A DNA stretch of 60,000 bases from Membranipora membranacea. Its lineage: Eukaryota > Bryozoa > Gymnolaemata > Cheilostomatida > Membraniporidae. This document shows positions 1 through 14,444 of the stretch, piece after piece. The notes under the pieces were generated by a model. The model searched no databases. It saw only the letters and a program-made list of their open reading frames with translations, and had not been told where the DNA came from. Numbering within the stretch: the first letter of the stretch is position 1; the number at the start of each line of letters is the position of its first letter. A program made the translations under genes and the position numbers. The stretch spans positions 2,482,001 through 2,542,000 of the forward strand of contig OU612065.1 of the NCBI GenBank assembly GCA_914767715.1, given 5' to 3'.

Positions 1-1
1 G

Positions 2-497
2 CTGAAAAGTGAGGCACTCATTGAACTCTTTGCTCATGTGTTATGCAAAAGATATCCAGCCAAAAAATGACATAGAGGCAATTGAAACATCAAAAATGTT
101 GTTGGTAATTGCCCCAAGACAATATCATACTAGTCCCATAAGAAGTTTGACATAATTCAATTGAAATTTTTCAATTTGTGCTGGTCTGATACGAGCAGAC
201 TTCTCTACAAGTTTACTTCGTGAATTAATTGCCATGTCAACAAATCCCACAATGCAATTTCAACCTGGAATTCCCTGATGATTAGATTAGTTAGACTACA
301 CAGAATAGGAGTTATTTCCCCACACATATAATGCCAAAACAAAACACCTTTTAATTTCTAAATATGAACACTACAACTGGGTACACCCAGTGAATTCTAC
401 AGAACATACACCAATGAAGTATAAAACGCGATCAATATCCTGCCATCAAATATTGTCCGTGCCATAACAACTTATGCTATAGCTGCTTCTGGCCTAA
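2..497 (-). repeat. Left copy of a 0.5 kb dispersed repeat (inverse of 56808-57318)
   Basis: The reverse complement of this segment aligns almost end to end with 56808-57318, with scattered substitutions and small indels. On the right the match stops near 497, next to the TAGGCCAGAAGC end. On the left it reaches the window edge, so the true element may be longer. No intact reading frame is shared by both copies: a one-base indel in a T run shifts the frame. It lies just past the apparent 3' end of the myosin gene. It is probably a non-autonomous mobile element; its class is unknown. Confidence 0.8.
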
Positions 498-793
498 ATA
501 TCCTCGAGTGATGGATAAATACGGAGAGTCAAAATCAAAAAGCCGTAAAAATCGCCTAATATTTATCCTGCAAACATAAGAGAAAATTCCATAGTCGCCA
601 GGGTGGGCTGTTATCCTACCATCTATCAGTAACACTGAAGCTTAAGATAAGAGTGATAATAATCAAGTACTTATATATTTCACACATTGTTGTTTTAACA
701 AACAAAATGGTCTATCGATGGGGTTTGGGGGCACAAAGATGCTAGATCTCAGTCCTAGTTCTGAGCTGAAGCGAGTATTAGGGTTTGTTTCTA
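498..793. other. Spacer between repeat and last myosin exon
   Basis: AT-rich sequence in which I see no coding segment. No AATAAA-type polyadenylation signal for the minus-strand myosin gene is visible here (this would read TTTATT on the plus strand), which leaves open whether that gene really ends at 794. Confidence 0.4.
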
Positions 794-3700
794 TTAACCT
801 GTGGTTTTGTTGCTGTTTTGATCCGTCTTGATAATTTTTATTTTCTCACTGTATCTAGCACTGTTGTATGCAGGGTTATTCTCTACAATGGAAGACACTA
901 ATTTTGGCTTCGCCAAGGTTGCCTTCGCATGCTTAGAGGAAGGTTTGAGAATAGAATCGGGTAGTGCCTCTTCAGTGGTAGAAACTGTGGGATTATCTTT
1001 GTTGGAGGCAGAAACAGAGGGGTTAGAAAGGAGCAGCAGTCTTTTGTCCCTGGTCTCACCACCATTTGCAGAGTTTCTCATTTCATCATTCTGCTGAATG
1101 CTCTCTTCTTGTGATGCCTGGTACTGCGGTTTGAGCAGACCATGAGAAGAACCATTCTGGGAATATAAAAATGAATTTATTACAATTGTGTTGCTGCACC
1201 GATATAAGTTTGACATAGGCAAATCATAACAAAATTGAAAGCTTTGGTTCATGGTATATATATATAAGGCTAGAAGCAATCAAGTCAGCATAAAATGATC
1301 ATCAACATACGATGCTGTGCTGGAAATTGTAACCATACACGAGAGCATATTGAGCTACACTTTTTTTATGTAAGCAAGCATATCAAGTACTTACAAAAGG
1401 GCACAAGAATCACAATAAAATTAACGACATCTCAAATCACCTGTCCGACATTCTCGTTTTTTGTATCCATTTCTGCTAGTGGCAGTCCTGGAGAGAGGGT
1501 CGGATTGAGGAATGTAGATGGGGGTGGTATGGTCAGTGGGTGCAGAGGTTTAGAGTAAGTCTGAGATGGGAGCGGATTTATAGATGGATACCTTCCAGCA
1601 CACCCATCAGAGTACCCCATTGCGAGATAATGAGGGTGCCGAGGGAAATACCCTGGGATGACCTGTGGGGCAACATGATAGTCCATCTGCGGATGTGGGT
1701 AGAATGGCATTGCAGTGGGAGGCATTGCAGCGGGCGGCAATGCAGTGGGAGGTAATACAGTTGACAGTATTGAAGTCGGAGGAATTGCTGATGGTAGCGT
1801 ATCTGTCTCAGGAAGTGTATTGTTTGGTTCAGCAGCAGTTACACTTGTAATATTGTTGGGTTCAGCTGGGGTTATTGGGTTTTCAGAGTGTGATTGGATT
1901 TTTGTCTGTTTGTATAAGAACTTAACCATATTAGTGGTGTTATTCTCATCGGCAGCTATTATTACAGGTGTTTCCATATGAGCAGGTGCTGGCACTTCTA
2001 TTTGAGGTGGCGCTGCACCACTTGAGCTCTCAGACTGGGAGAGCTCCACTGTACTATTCTTGTGATAATTGACGGAGGCGGGCGGGGCTGTTCTTCCAAG
2101 CATATCTTCTATGCACTTCTTTTTCAGTAACTTCTCTTCTCTGGAGTCAGTTTTAGATTTTGTGTTGGATAGCAGTGCCTTGGCGTACTTTTTGGTACGA
2201 TCACTCACAGTTTTAGGACTATCAAGGCTGCTTTGATCACTGTCTACGGAAAATTGGGTTTGAAATGTAACACTGTTTGGCTTATCCTGAACTCTAGATG
2301 ATGATGTCGATTTCAGATAAGTTGATGTCGAGGCAGCGTTATCAGGCACGGTCACATTCTCAGCTGTTGTCATGTTTGCTTCTTTGTTTGAGGATTTATT
2401 CAGTCTCATTCTAGCTTCCTGCAACCAAGGTGCTGTAGTACCTGTATCCTCAGATGCAGGTTGTTTATAGTCGGCAACATTAGGTGGTATTGTGTTCGAG
2501 GGCTTGGGTTTGATCTGAACAGTATCAGAGGCAGCAGTGTTATAAGTGTTAGGCTTGAGAATGTGATAGCATAGCTCTTTCTCTGCGTCATTCCTTCTTG
2601 ATTTCATAGTTGGTAGATCCCTGGTGAAGGGGTGTCCCGTCGATGTACCCTGTTGACTATGAGAAGATTCTACTTCAAAATCTACTATTGGTACTCCAGT
2701 TTTACGAAGGCGAGACCTTGTATTTTGTAACACATTTCTTGGGCTCCATGTAGGTGATAGGTTGCCTGATTTTTTACTCGTTTGGATCTCTGACTTAGAA
2801 TTATTTCCCCATCCCCTTGATATATTGACCTCAGATCTCGATTTGTTATTCAGAGATCGCCTAAGCCGCTGGGGACCAGTTGACCTGCTTAAACTAGGCA
2901 CCCGATTTATTTGGGACATACTTGTTTGTGACCCATCATGTATTGCTTGCTCTGTTGGTATCTCAAATACGTTATCGGTGAGATCAGTAAGCTCAGGATA
3001 TTCAGATGCTCTATTGTCGCCGGACTTTGAGTCACTCATTGAACCATTTTGGGTGGTTTTGACAGGGTGAATTTCTTGTGGCTGATCAGTAACTACACTA
3101 CTGTGGCCAGAGACAGCATCTTTCACTCTCTGCAAAGACGGGCTTTGGCCAGATTCAAAAGCTAAAGCCTCCGTGATTTCTCTGTGCTCTCTGCTCGCAA
3201 AACTTAGAAGATTGGCTGTTGCTTCCTCTTGAGTTTTCCTCTGTTCACTCAGGTATTGTTTTATAGCGTAGCGAACTTTTTTCCACCCGGTCAAACCCTC
3301 CTTTAATGAGTCGGATGACTCTGCTCGTCCCATACTAGGTTTGATTATTTTCAGAGCTACCAGGAGTCGATTCCACGCCGACTCTGCACCCCGTCGGCGC
3401 CTTTTCTTTGGTGACGGTATGATTATCTTCACTGGTGCTTCTCCAGGCTTCAGCTGCTCCCAGTAAACTCGCTTTGCTGAATTGGAGTTGCAGTTGAATT
3501 GCAGATTTGGAGCTGATTTTACTGAGGGAATACTTGGAGATTTGGTAGGTTGACTGGACTTTTTACTTACTTTTGATGCTTGAGGACTGGATTTTAATAC
3601 TCTTTTTATTTCATGTTTCTTCTTGTGTACCACTTTAGCATTCAAATCGTACCGAGGTGCACTCTTCTCATAGTGGGACTTAGGCTCATTGGTGACAGGG

Positions 3701-6700
3701 ACAACTCTAACTCCCACCTTTTCAAGATGTGGCCGATGTTGTTCTGTTTTCAGTGCTTCCTTCATCAAGTCTTCCGTTCGAGATTCTATAACAGGAGACT
3801 TGACTCTTGGCCTGTTCCCTCTTCTTGGTTGACTAACAGCAGATTCCCGGTGTCTGGCTGGCTCTCGAGCAGGACTGTTATTGCTGTTGTTGTTGTTAGC
3901 TTCTATAGTGCCATCAGATTCACTCATGGCGACAGATTTAGGTGACACAGTGGCGCTGGATATCTCACTACCCTCATTATCAGGACCAACAGACGACCAA
4001 TGGAAAACTCTTTTCCTCATGGGTGCTTTACCGCGAGTGATTCCACCACTCTTTGTAACAGCAACATTGCCATCATCTGTGTCATAAACAGTATCAGCGA
4101 TATCAACATCAGGTCCGTCTTCCCGTGATTCTTCGGCTACATCTACCGGAGTGACATCACTTGTTCTGTGCTCTGTTGTTTGATTCTTTTGATGAGTTTG
4201 TTCATCATTTGTCTTGACATTTGCAATCAATTTGTCAGCGAGGTTTGTTATTTTTGAATTGATGTTATGTTTTATCTTGGCATGCCCAACGTGTCCAAAC
4301 ATATTCCATGCTGTCGGACCGACAGGATTGTTGGATCTCTTAGACCTGATTGTGCTGGGAGGAGCGTTGAGATTGTTCATGGATGAAGGTGGCCTGAGGA
4401 GATGGGAAGGGGCAGATGATTCAGAATATGAAAAGGGCAGTGGTGAGGTCGTAGATGTCCTAGATTCCTGCAAACCATGAAATATGATCATAATTACTGC
4501 AGTAGTACATTTAAATCTTGAAACTCAAAGCCAAGACATCTAAACATAATTAAACATGTGTACATACCTCTAGTATCCCGCTGCTCGATGTGTTCTCTGC
4601 TAAAAATAAGCAAAAAAGGTTTCATATCTGCACAAGCAACTCATAAAATAGTTCCTATTTAAAACTTAAATAACATACGGAGACACTAGCAGACAGTGAC
4701 AAACCAGTATTAATTGTGTATCTGACAATCTGGCAGCCTTGCAGAATTCCCTTACAAGACAGATTTTTTGAGAGACAATATTTTTTTACACTATCACAAG
4801 GTCAAACTGAGACATAAGATAACTACAATTTTCAACTGTTTACCAACACAGATATCCTAAACAATACATTTATTCATTTTAACATATTCTGCTATCAAAG
4901 CCCTTCAAATAAATTTAGTTAATTATTATCACTAGTGCATTTCTTTCCCTTGTCCCTCCGCTTTTCCTTATGTTGTAAGTTATTTTTCTGTCACTGCATG
5001 CAAAACATTCACAATAAAATTGAAGAATGACAATAAAAGTATACATTATATATTGACACAATATGTCTAGTGAGCACAATCTGTCTCATGCCTACGGAAT
5101 CTTACCGTTCTTGATGATATCACCGTTATTATTATTGTTATTCGTGTCAGACAAGACATGGCTATCACCATCTCCTTTTAGCACCTGTCTCAATTCTTGC
5201 ACATTCTGCAGAGTCCTTATGTCAGGCATATCAGACAGACCCTGGACCCAGTTCTCGTATTCACACTACAATCATAGTAATTCATTAGTTTGAAAATATT
5301 AAATTCATCGTACAAGGCGTAAATTCACAACACCAGTATTTCAACATTATGTTACTTGAATATCGCATGAATATTAGCCATTTTATCTAACCTTGTTATC
5401 ACCATTGCCTTTGAGTGTTCTGTGAAGTGCATCTGTATTTGATAAACTGTTAACAGTGTTATCCTGCATTATTGGATCAAAAACTTTATCGACCCAATCA
5501 TCGAGATCACTTCCTGTTATATCTGATCGGTTCATAGTACCATTAGACTCGACTGTGGCCAACCTCTGGTCTGAAAACATACCAATGTGCAGATTGACAT
5601 CACTTTTAACAATGAGGTAAGAACACACATTAGAAGTATGTCTCGGTAAACTCCTGGAAAAGAAATTTGCACACAATGGTTTCATCAAGTAGCCTTACTA
5701 TGTTTAGAAGTGGAGCGAGATGAATAAAAACAATATAAGTAGCTAAGTAAGCAGTGCATAGCTATACAACGGTATACTGCTAGCATATAAGATTGAATAA
5801 ATCGCTCAATTATGCACCAAAAATTCAATTAGGATAGCTATTTATCACCTTGTTTCCTTCTAGCAACGTTCTTTGCGACAGCCCCGCCCTCGTGATAAGC
5901 AGCAGATTTGCCTGCATTTTTGGAATATCTATTGTTAGCAAGGCCAAGGATTTCGTTGTTTATCTGTGACATTATATCTTGGTGAGTTATTGGCGGTTCT
6001 TGTACAGATGACTGACGACTGAGGCTCGGCGAGTTTGAATTTTCATGTAGAGACTCAAGTTCTACAGGCGGGGTAAGAGGGGGAGGGGCGGGGTATCGAG
6101 GTGTATCAGCAGTATACAGTCCATTCCAGTAATCCTCAGGCCTTCTAGGAGTTAAAGATGCTTGGTCTGAAGAGGTGTCCATATATCTTGAGTTAAGGTT
6201 AGCCTTAAGTGACATGGCTCTAGGGGGAGCTTTAGTTGACTGTCTGCTTGCATATCTCTCGTTCATCTGAGAGTCGGCAATCGGATGCATCACTTGATCT
6301 CTAAATGTAACACTTGGTGCCTTTCTGGATTTTCTCCCGCCTAATGCACAACAATAAAATACTGAAGCAACAACACAACAGAGCAACAACAATGACACAA
6401 GACTTGGTATACAAGAACATTATTCCTGGTGAGAGGGCCATGACACATAAAACTGATGTAACCTCAAGATGTTTGTATAGCTTGACTATAGAGTGACATC
6501 AACCTAAGCTAATGCCAACCTCAGGGTGCAGAGCGAGCTATGTTATACAACAATGCTATCATGAAAACCTCAGCAATCTTATGCAAGTCTTATGCAAACT
6601 ATTTGAAGATCAGCTAGAGTTGCTGTCGGTGTAAATGTTCAAATCCTTATTTAATCCCCAATTTTGCACTGGCACTATATATTATATCAATCTATAAGAG

Positions 6701-9700
6701 AGCACAACTCCCAAGTTATATCAACCCTAAAGTGGAAGCAATCATCCCTTTGAACTTACGCATATATTCATTCAGAACCAGGCTAACTATGGAGAGGATA
6801 AGACAAAGCACATGCAGGAAAGCGAAACGGTGCTGTAAAACATTGTGTAAAATAATATTTGTAAAATAATAATTTTGACAATCACAACATGATTGACTCA
6901 AGTAAATAACTCACCATTACCATGCTGTAATACTGTTTGTTGACTGGCGCTCGGCATGTATGAGGTTGTTTCACTACGTGGTGTCATTGTTGAACTTTCA
7001 CTTCCGATGTACCTTCAATAACAGCAAACTTAATTACAGTAACTAACTACACCATGTGGTAACCTGTTGGCTGAGTAATCAGCAACTTCTCATTTAGAAT
7101 CTATTCATTCAAGCTTGGACATGATGTTCGATCCTTGTATTGTGAGTGTGGAGGTCATCAAATTTTACAGACAAAAAAGGTATTAGTTATTTATTCTGGA
7201 CTTCTAATTGAGGGCATTACTGATTTTTTATACCCCACATGTGACATTGTAACAGCCTATGAATATAAACTTCCCTATAAGATAAAACTAAATGTTGATC
7301 ATAAGCATTTTATTTTGTTTATGAGCAAAGCCATGGTCTTATTTGGGTAGATTCACATTTTAAATCTGATAACACCATAAACATAATAATAGGCCTACAA
7401 TATAAAACATATGTTTCTTGATAACACCCATCAATTACACAAATATAAGTCCTAATAACTGATTGGTTATCTCTCTTGAAAATGGAGGACTGAAGTGGGA
7501 TGACTCTCAATTACAGTCTAGACTTGTTTTGGTCTGACATTCCAGTGTTGTCTGAACTAAAATCTTCTTGAATTTCAGACAAGAATTGGTTTTCATTGAA
7601 ATCGGGTTACCTTTGATTCATCAGACTTTTTCTAGCCATGCCTGGGTGATCCACATTAGCAGGTCTTTCATTCAGCCTGCTATGACTTTTAACTGGTGGT
7701 TTAGGGACAGTAAGTGCTAGCTCTGCTCTCGATCGCTCCATCTCTAATCTATGCAGCGAACTACTAGATTCCTGTTGGCTGTAATACATGACACCACAGG
7801 TGAACTCACAGGCCAGTCCAACGGGACAACAGGCTGGCGAGTCAAAGTCGCACATTTACTGACTATTAGCAGCATATCCAAATATTAATTCAGAAAACCT
7901 ATTGATGGATATGACACTGTCAGACGTATTAGTGGTTATTGGAGCAGTTGATAGTCTTGTGATAGGCAACTCCCAAACAACTGATGGATAATAAGAATTA
8001 TGGCATGTTTAGCTATGCAAGTTGATATATCTATTACCACATTTTGGTTGGGAAGCTATAGATTGTTAGAAGTCAGAAGCATTGATTTTAAGAACACATA
8101 CAATCCACAAACTCTTTTATTAAGTTGGGCACAAAGTTTTTTTATTCTGTGAATCATCGGATAAAATTGGATAGGCTCGAGGTGGATAAATTCATTATCC
8201 ATTTTACCAATGTAAATTTTAACTGACAGACCCGACAAGCACCTAAAGAAGAGATCTCACCTTGGTGAGCGATCAGTACTGGTGGACTCTTGTCTGGATA
8301 TCCCATTACTAAGAGGTGAGGTTGGGCTATTCTCAGCACCCCTTCTCTTCTGTAAACTAATCTGTAGTCTCTCAGCTATTGAGTTGGCTTTGGGAAGGTC
8401 TGGAGACAGAGGTATAGACTGTGTGTATGATGGCCCAGGCTCTCCTTCTAGGTCGGGTCTCGGGACAATTCTAAGATTATCCCTTATAGAGGATATACTG
8501 CTGGCTAGATCTGATTGGGCGACACTTATAATATCAGTGAAGTCATAAGATGGCTGCCGTTTTATATCTGGTCGGTGGGGTCTGAAAATAATATTACAAT
8601 TGGTAGCAACACAAGAGAGTGCGCAATGTGATAGAATAGTTCAGTGTTAAAAATGCATAATATGCGAAGTCATGTAGTGAACGGTTTCTGGAAAACGCGG
8701 AAAGGCGGAAAATCAGTTTCATCGCGGAAAAGCATTTTCTGCGTTTTCGAAAATGCGGAAAATCGTTTTTCACCTTGAATTTCATGATGATGCTAAAAAA
8801 AACTCCTGGAAAGACATTGAGACATCATCACTGTATCATATGAGTGTTTTTGGTAAAAATCAAGTGATAAAAATAATTTTTTTGGAAAATGCTGAAAATA
8901 TTTTTTTCCTCAAAAATTGATCTCAAAGCATAGAAAATGAACTGTAACCCATTAAGATATCATCCCCATCTTTTAAAGGCCTGAATTTCAGGTTTTTTCT
9001 TTTTGGAAAACGCGGAAAATCGTTTTCCACGTTTTCGAAAATGCGCAAAATCGTTTTTCACCAAATTGTTGATGATGCTAAAAAAAACTACTGGAAAGAC
9101 ATTGAGACATCACCGGCAGTCATTTTTGATTTGGTACTTGTGCTCCATTCATCCTAACCAGGTCCTTGCGGAACGAGACTAAATATACCAGAGGCCCACT
9201 GTGTAACTGCACATCCCACATGCAGTAAAAAGATCCCCCTCTGCCTATTCAATAAGCGGTATAGGGGCAAGGGTATAGGAGCGGCTTGAGTACCATGGGT
9301 CCCAGTACCTGTACTCTAGAGGGGATAACCCTCTCCGCAATGAAGACTTAGACTTAGACTGCAGTTATGAAATGTTGGATTAAATAAAAAAGTAGTGTGA
9401 CTTATAATAAGAATAACCCATGTTCCTCCGGCTAAATACTCACCTGGACAATTCAATATGTGTGGTGATGATTTCACCCTCAGTAAGACTCAAGATTCAA
9501 TTGGTACTCTGCGGTAAATACGAATGGCGGTCACGCCAATAACAATGGAGCTTCAACAAATTATAATTGATGATCAGTCGATATAACCAAGGACTTAACT
9601 TCGTCTTGAACTGAATTTTTTTTTTAAATTGTTTCATCAAAGGAATTTCAAACTCGAATATTGCCAAGCAATATTAATAAGAATTTTCGCAACTCCGATA

Positions 9701-12700
9701 AACTTACCTCCTCAATTTCTCGGATGGAATTATCCTCGCTCCTCTCAGCCGTAATGCAATATGTATAATTCTGAGTAATTCAATAACCTCATCAAGTTCT
9801 CGATATAGAATATACATTGATTATTCAATAATTCTTCCAAAAAAATCCATCAAAGAAAATCGCACAAAACACAATCTTAACCAAAGCTGTTTGGTGTCTG
9901 TTTGGTGTTTGTTTGGTGTCTCTGCAATTGTTTATATAGTCCCAGCAGATATCGTTCTTATTCGATCTTAGGAGTCGATTACAATTCAACATTATTGCGT
10001 CATCTGTTTTGTGTCTGCAAACAACTGGTGTGTCATATTTTAAGGTGTTCTCAAACGTTCCTGTTCCAGCTAAACTATTTTTCCTCCCAAAGTGCATCAT
10101 TTTTCGCTATCTTTTTAAAGCAGTTCTTAAACATTCCAAATTTTAATTTGCTTGTGGGTCTTCAAAGGAAGCACCATTGACTAATCTATCCAAGACAATG
10201 GTCCTTCAACAATTTTCTTTTGGGTTTCCATCATTGATCGCCGATCTTTCTATTGTTTCTTCTCAGCATTGCTTGATAATGGGCATAAGACACCATAAAA
10301 GGAAATAAAAATTCGAAGCCCAAATCCAAAACTCAAAGATCTAAAATTTAAAATGATCTCATCAATCAAATTATAAAAGTTAAGTATGATCAGCTAAAAT
10401 AAGTAAAACATCATAAACTTGAAGTTCCAGACTAATGTTTTAATTGGATGGGGATGGTATCTTAATGGGTTACAGTTCATTTTCTATGCATTGAGATCAT
10501 TTTTTGAGGAAAAAAATATTTTCCAAAAAAATTATTTTTTCAATTGATTTCTACCAAAAACACTCATATGATACAGTGGTGATGTCTCAATGTCTTCCCA
10601 GTAGTTTTTTTAGCATCATCATGAAATTCAAGGTGAAAAACGATTTTCCGCAATGAGGAGGTGCAACATTGTAGAAAGAGCAAGTACTGGCGCAACTTCC
10701 TCAATATGTTATAGTTATTATAGTTTTTGCTTTTATCGCGCAACAAAGTACTTGGGTGTAAAAGAGCAGCATAGTTATCAGTATTATATATATCTTAGCT
10801 CAATCCTGGTAGTAGATTTGAGGGTGGGATTGTGTAAAGGAGTTATTGTGATGGAGATAATCTACCTGTCCCTGTTGCGCTTGGAGTGTTTAGTTTTGCT
10901 GCTCTCTGATTGGGAGGTAGATACCAGGAATGGAGCGACATTGTGTGGTATGCCTGAAGGAATCTCGACTTCACCTATAAGATCGAACAGATGATCGTGT
11001 CCGGCCACTCCATACACACTCTCATCCTCATCGTGTAGCTCTACCGTCCAACCGTGTCTGTTCTCAAACAGGCCACTGCAGGATAGAAATAAGGTCATGA
11101 AATATTACAATATAAGCCACAAAGTATCCCACAACACGTATGGAGAGGAAATTGCCTGATGCAATTGATTTGCATAATATATAGTTATAAACTTTTATAA
11201 AACCTCAATAAACATATAAATAACCAGGTTTAGTTCATTGAAATAACTGTCAATTTTGTCAAGTTGTCCCCTCCTGACATAATACCATAGACAACTTCGA
11301 AGCCCAGCACCATAGCAAATCTAAACCAAATATAGAATGATAAATTGAATTGTCACAGCCATGTTTATCTGTTAGTCATAAGGATGAATCAATGGCTCCC
11401 AAATATATCAACCAACTCTAAGAGAGTCAGTTGGATATTTCACAATGATGGAGTGTATAAAGTTACATACTAAGCACACAGGGCCAGCTTAGCACAGTCT
11501 TCTCCAGTAGTCCATGAGTCTACATTACAGCAAACTTCATTCCCTCTCGGCAGACGAGCAGACAAAACCATCTTAGCTCTCTTACGTGATGCCTCCCACT
11601 CAAGCAGTGTAGGGGGATAATATCTCACTGATGGGTAATCCACAGAGAAACTGCGCAGTAGTTTGTGTTGTGTGAGGGCTTTATAACCATTAAATGCATG
11701 GTCAGAAGTGTACCTGGAAAGAAAATATGTGTACAGATGATGTGATGAATAAGGGATAGATCTCCAATAGCTGGAACAGACAAGGCATAAATTGGGTGCT
11801 AACAAAATGACACACAGTATTGGTGACGGATCTTACTTGAGGAGATATTTATATAGAGCTGAGCTGGGTGCAATGGTAGATAGACACATAGAGATCAGGT
11901 GTGATATCTTCTCTCTACTAGTATCAGATTGGTGTTTGGCCCACATCTGCACACAAATCTACAAACACAGCACACAATATATGATAATAACCTACAAACA
12001 ACAAGCAATTTTGTAGTCGTCTCAATTATTTAAATAAAAAAGCAATTGTAGGAGGCAGAAGTCTTGTGCACAATTATATTTTGAATGTATTAAAAAAAGT
12101 TCCATTGTATGAATGTTTGTACTTATTGCCCACAGGCCACAAGTGTGTAACATAGCAAAGGTACATTGAATAGAGATTTTGATTTCTCCTCTCAAAGTTC
12201 ATATTTCCTTTCAGTTCATGAGTTTATACGCTTGTCAAGGCATTCGACCCACTTTGAAGGCAGTGATATCAGGTCAAGTAAAATATCACCATAACCAAAC
12301 ATGAGGAGAAGTTAAGCCTAACTTGTAAATAGTACTGAATTGTTGTTATATAATGAGTGCAGGTATGAACCATTACATCTATTCACTTGTTATAAGAGAT
12401 TTATACATTCCTAGCCCAGTAGCTAGCACACCTACACACCAACATACTGATATGTACTGCCTTCAAAATGCCAGCTGCATGTATCATTAAAATATGCAAC
12501 ATTCCTTTTTGGGTCACTAACTGTAGTAGGTTAGACATTATTTTTCAAGACCACAGACAGCCTAATCTTATAACATTGAATCAGAAATTATAAGGTCAGG
12601 ACGGGAACTAAATGAAAATTTGTGTAGAAAACTAAATATGTAGAACATCCATCCTCAGGTCCTCTCAGACTTATTAAAAGCCATTATTTAAATACTGCAT

Positions 12701-14408
12701 TATATGATACCACAGTGCACTACTCAACAGGCCGCATGAAATGCATGTTAAGTTACGCGCAAAATAAATTGACCAAAAAAAAAATTATTTTCATGCTTTT
12801 CATACTTTTGGGGTCAGTTATAGATGTATTCTATATTCAACATTTCCACCTGTCTCCCAGAACAAGGCTAAACAATACATTTATATATTGTCTGATATAT
12901 CCATGATGACTGATAATTTTTGACCTTGCAGCACATGAGCATTAATCGATCAATCAACCATGGGAGTGATGGTTTCATGGACTATAATGCCGGATTCAAG
13001 GATTCCTAAGTCATAGTACAGTATAACATACCTGAACGAAAAGTTCATCAGCGAGATTGGGAGAAGAGAGCACTTGCTGAATTATGTAGTTACCCAATAA
13101 GACTTCCTTCTGCTCTGATATGTGGGCGTCATACATGAACCTCAGCACCTAAAATCAGTGTTATCAGAAAAAGAAGTAGGGAAATGGATATTGTATCATT
13201 CTGTGTATTATTTTAATCTTCTCCTATTTCTAATGGGTGTTTCCTATGAGGTCTTCAAGTTTTAAGGAAATATTAGCAGTTACAGCTGATAGAAGTTAAG
13301 AGTAAGGTCGACAGGTCTGTAACACCAGAGAGAATGGAACACAAGGTGGTTACTTGTGCATATATGTATGTATCAGGAGTTAGGTTAACAGACCCATTTT
13401 CACTCAATGTACTATTCGTGCCGTAGAAATATGCTCCTATTATCATCACCGCTACTCTATGGCGAGGGGAAATGGCAAGCTATTTTACTGACAAAACCCA
13501 TCAAAAAATGAGGAAAAAGGCTATTATTCTGAGGAGCCTTATGGGGTGAATGCTGAGGATGAAACCCCGGGGTCTGTCAGGCAGCGAACAATCACAGTAA
13601 TCACAATAATCATAAGGATTTTCTCATGTATCTCAATATATCAGCTGATTCCAGCTGCTGAGACATGCTGTGACAGTAGTCGTACCAGCTTAAAAAGAGT
13701 GACAGCCTGTTTGTAGTCTTTCTCTCGTATTTTGATGAGAAATGGGTGATGTATGGCCTCTCTTTTAGCTGCAAACAGATGGTGCTGGAAGTGCTTCTCT
13801 GTAAAGTTTGTGAATATGTAGTTATTGGCATCTTCAGGCAAACGTAGTCCGAGGTTCTGAGTAAAGATTTTGTTTGAGATGGGGATGATCTGTGAGTGTG
13901 AGTGGACAGCAGGGACATCTGTAATAAAACAAAGACAGTAAATGATTCTAAATATTATAATTTTCTTATTCGGTATTATTATCAGTGTCTCACAAAATTG
14001 AATTCATACTCGCAATTGAAGAAAGATCAACAATTTACGAATTTAGGGCGATGTAATCTGTAGACTCAATCGTCACAAATTTCTAAATCCATCATATATG
14101 AAAGGCTATGAATAAGAAGAAAGAAGCTACATAATGTGCCATCACCTCTCTATCTATCCATTATTCATCTACCATAAGGAAGATGAGACATAACATTGGA
14201 CAGGGACAAAAGCAGTGATCTCTAAATTAAAAACCTAATGAATATCTTGTGTCATGTTAATGGATTGAAATTTGATTTGATGTTTGGGTTTATTCCTCCA
14301 AAATAATTTCCCAAAAAGAGAAGAACATCTATTGTACCTGGCAAGCGTTCATAACGACATAAACGACACAAACTTTAGTCATCCTTACAATATTGCTATG
14401 TCATAAAA

Positions 14409-14444
<36 letters not shown>

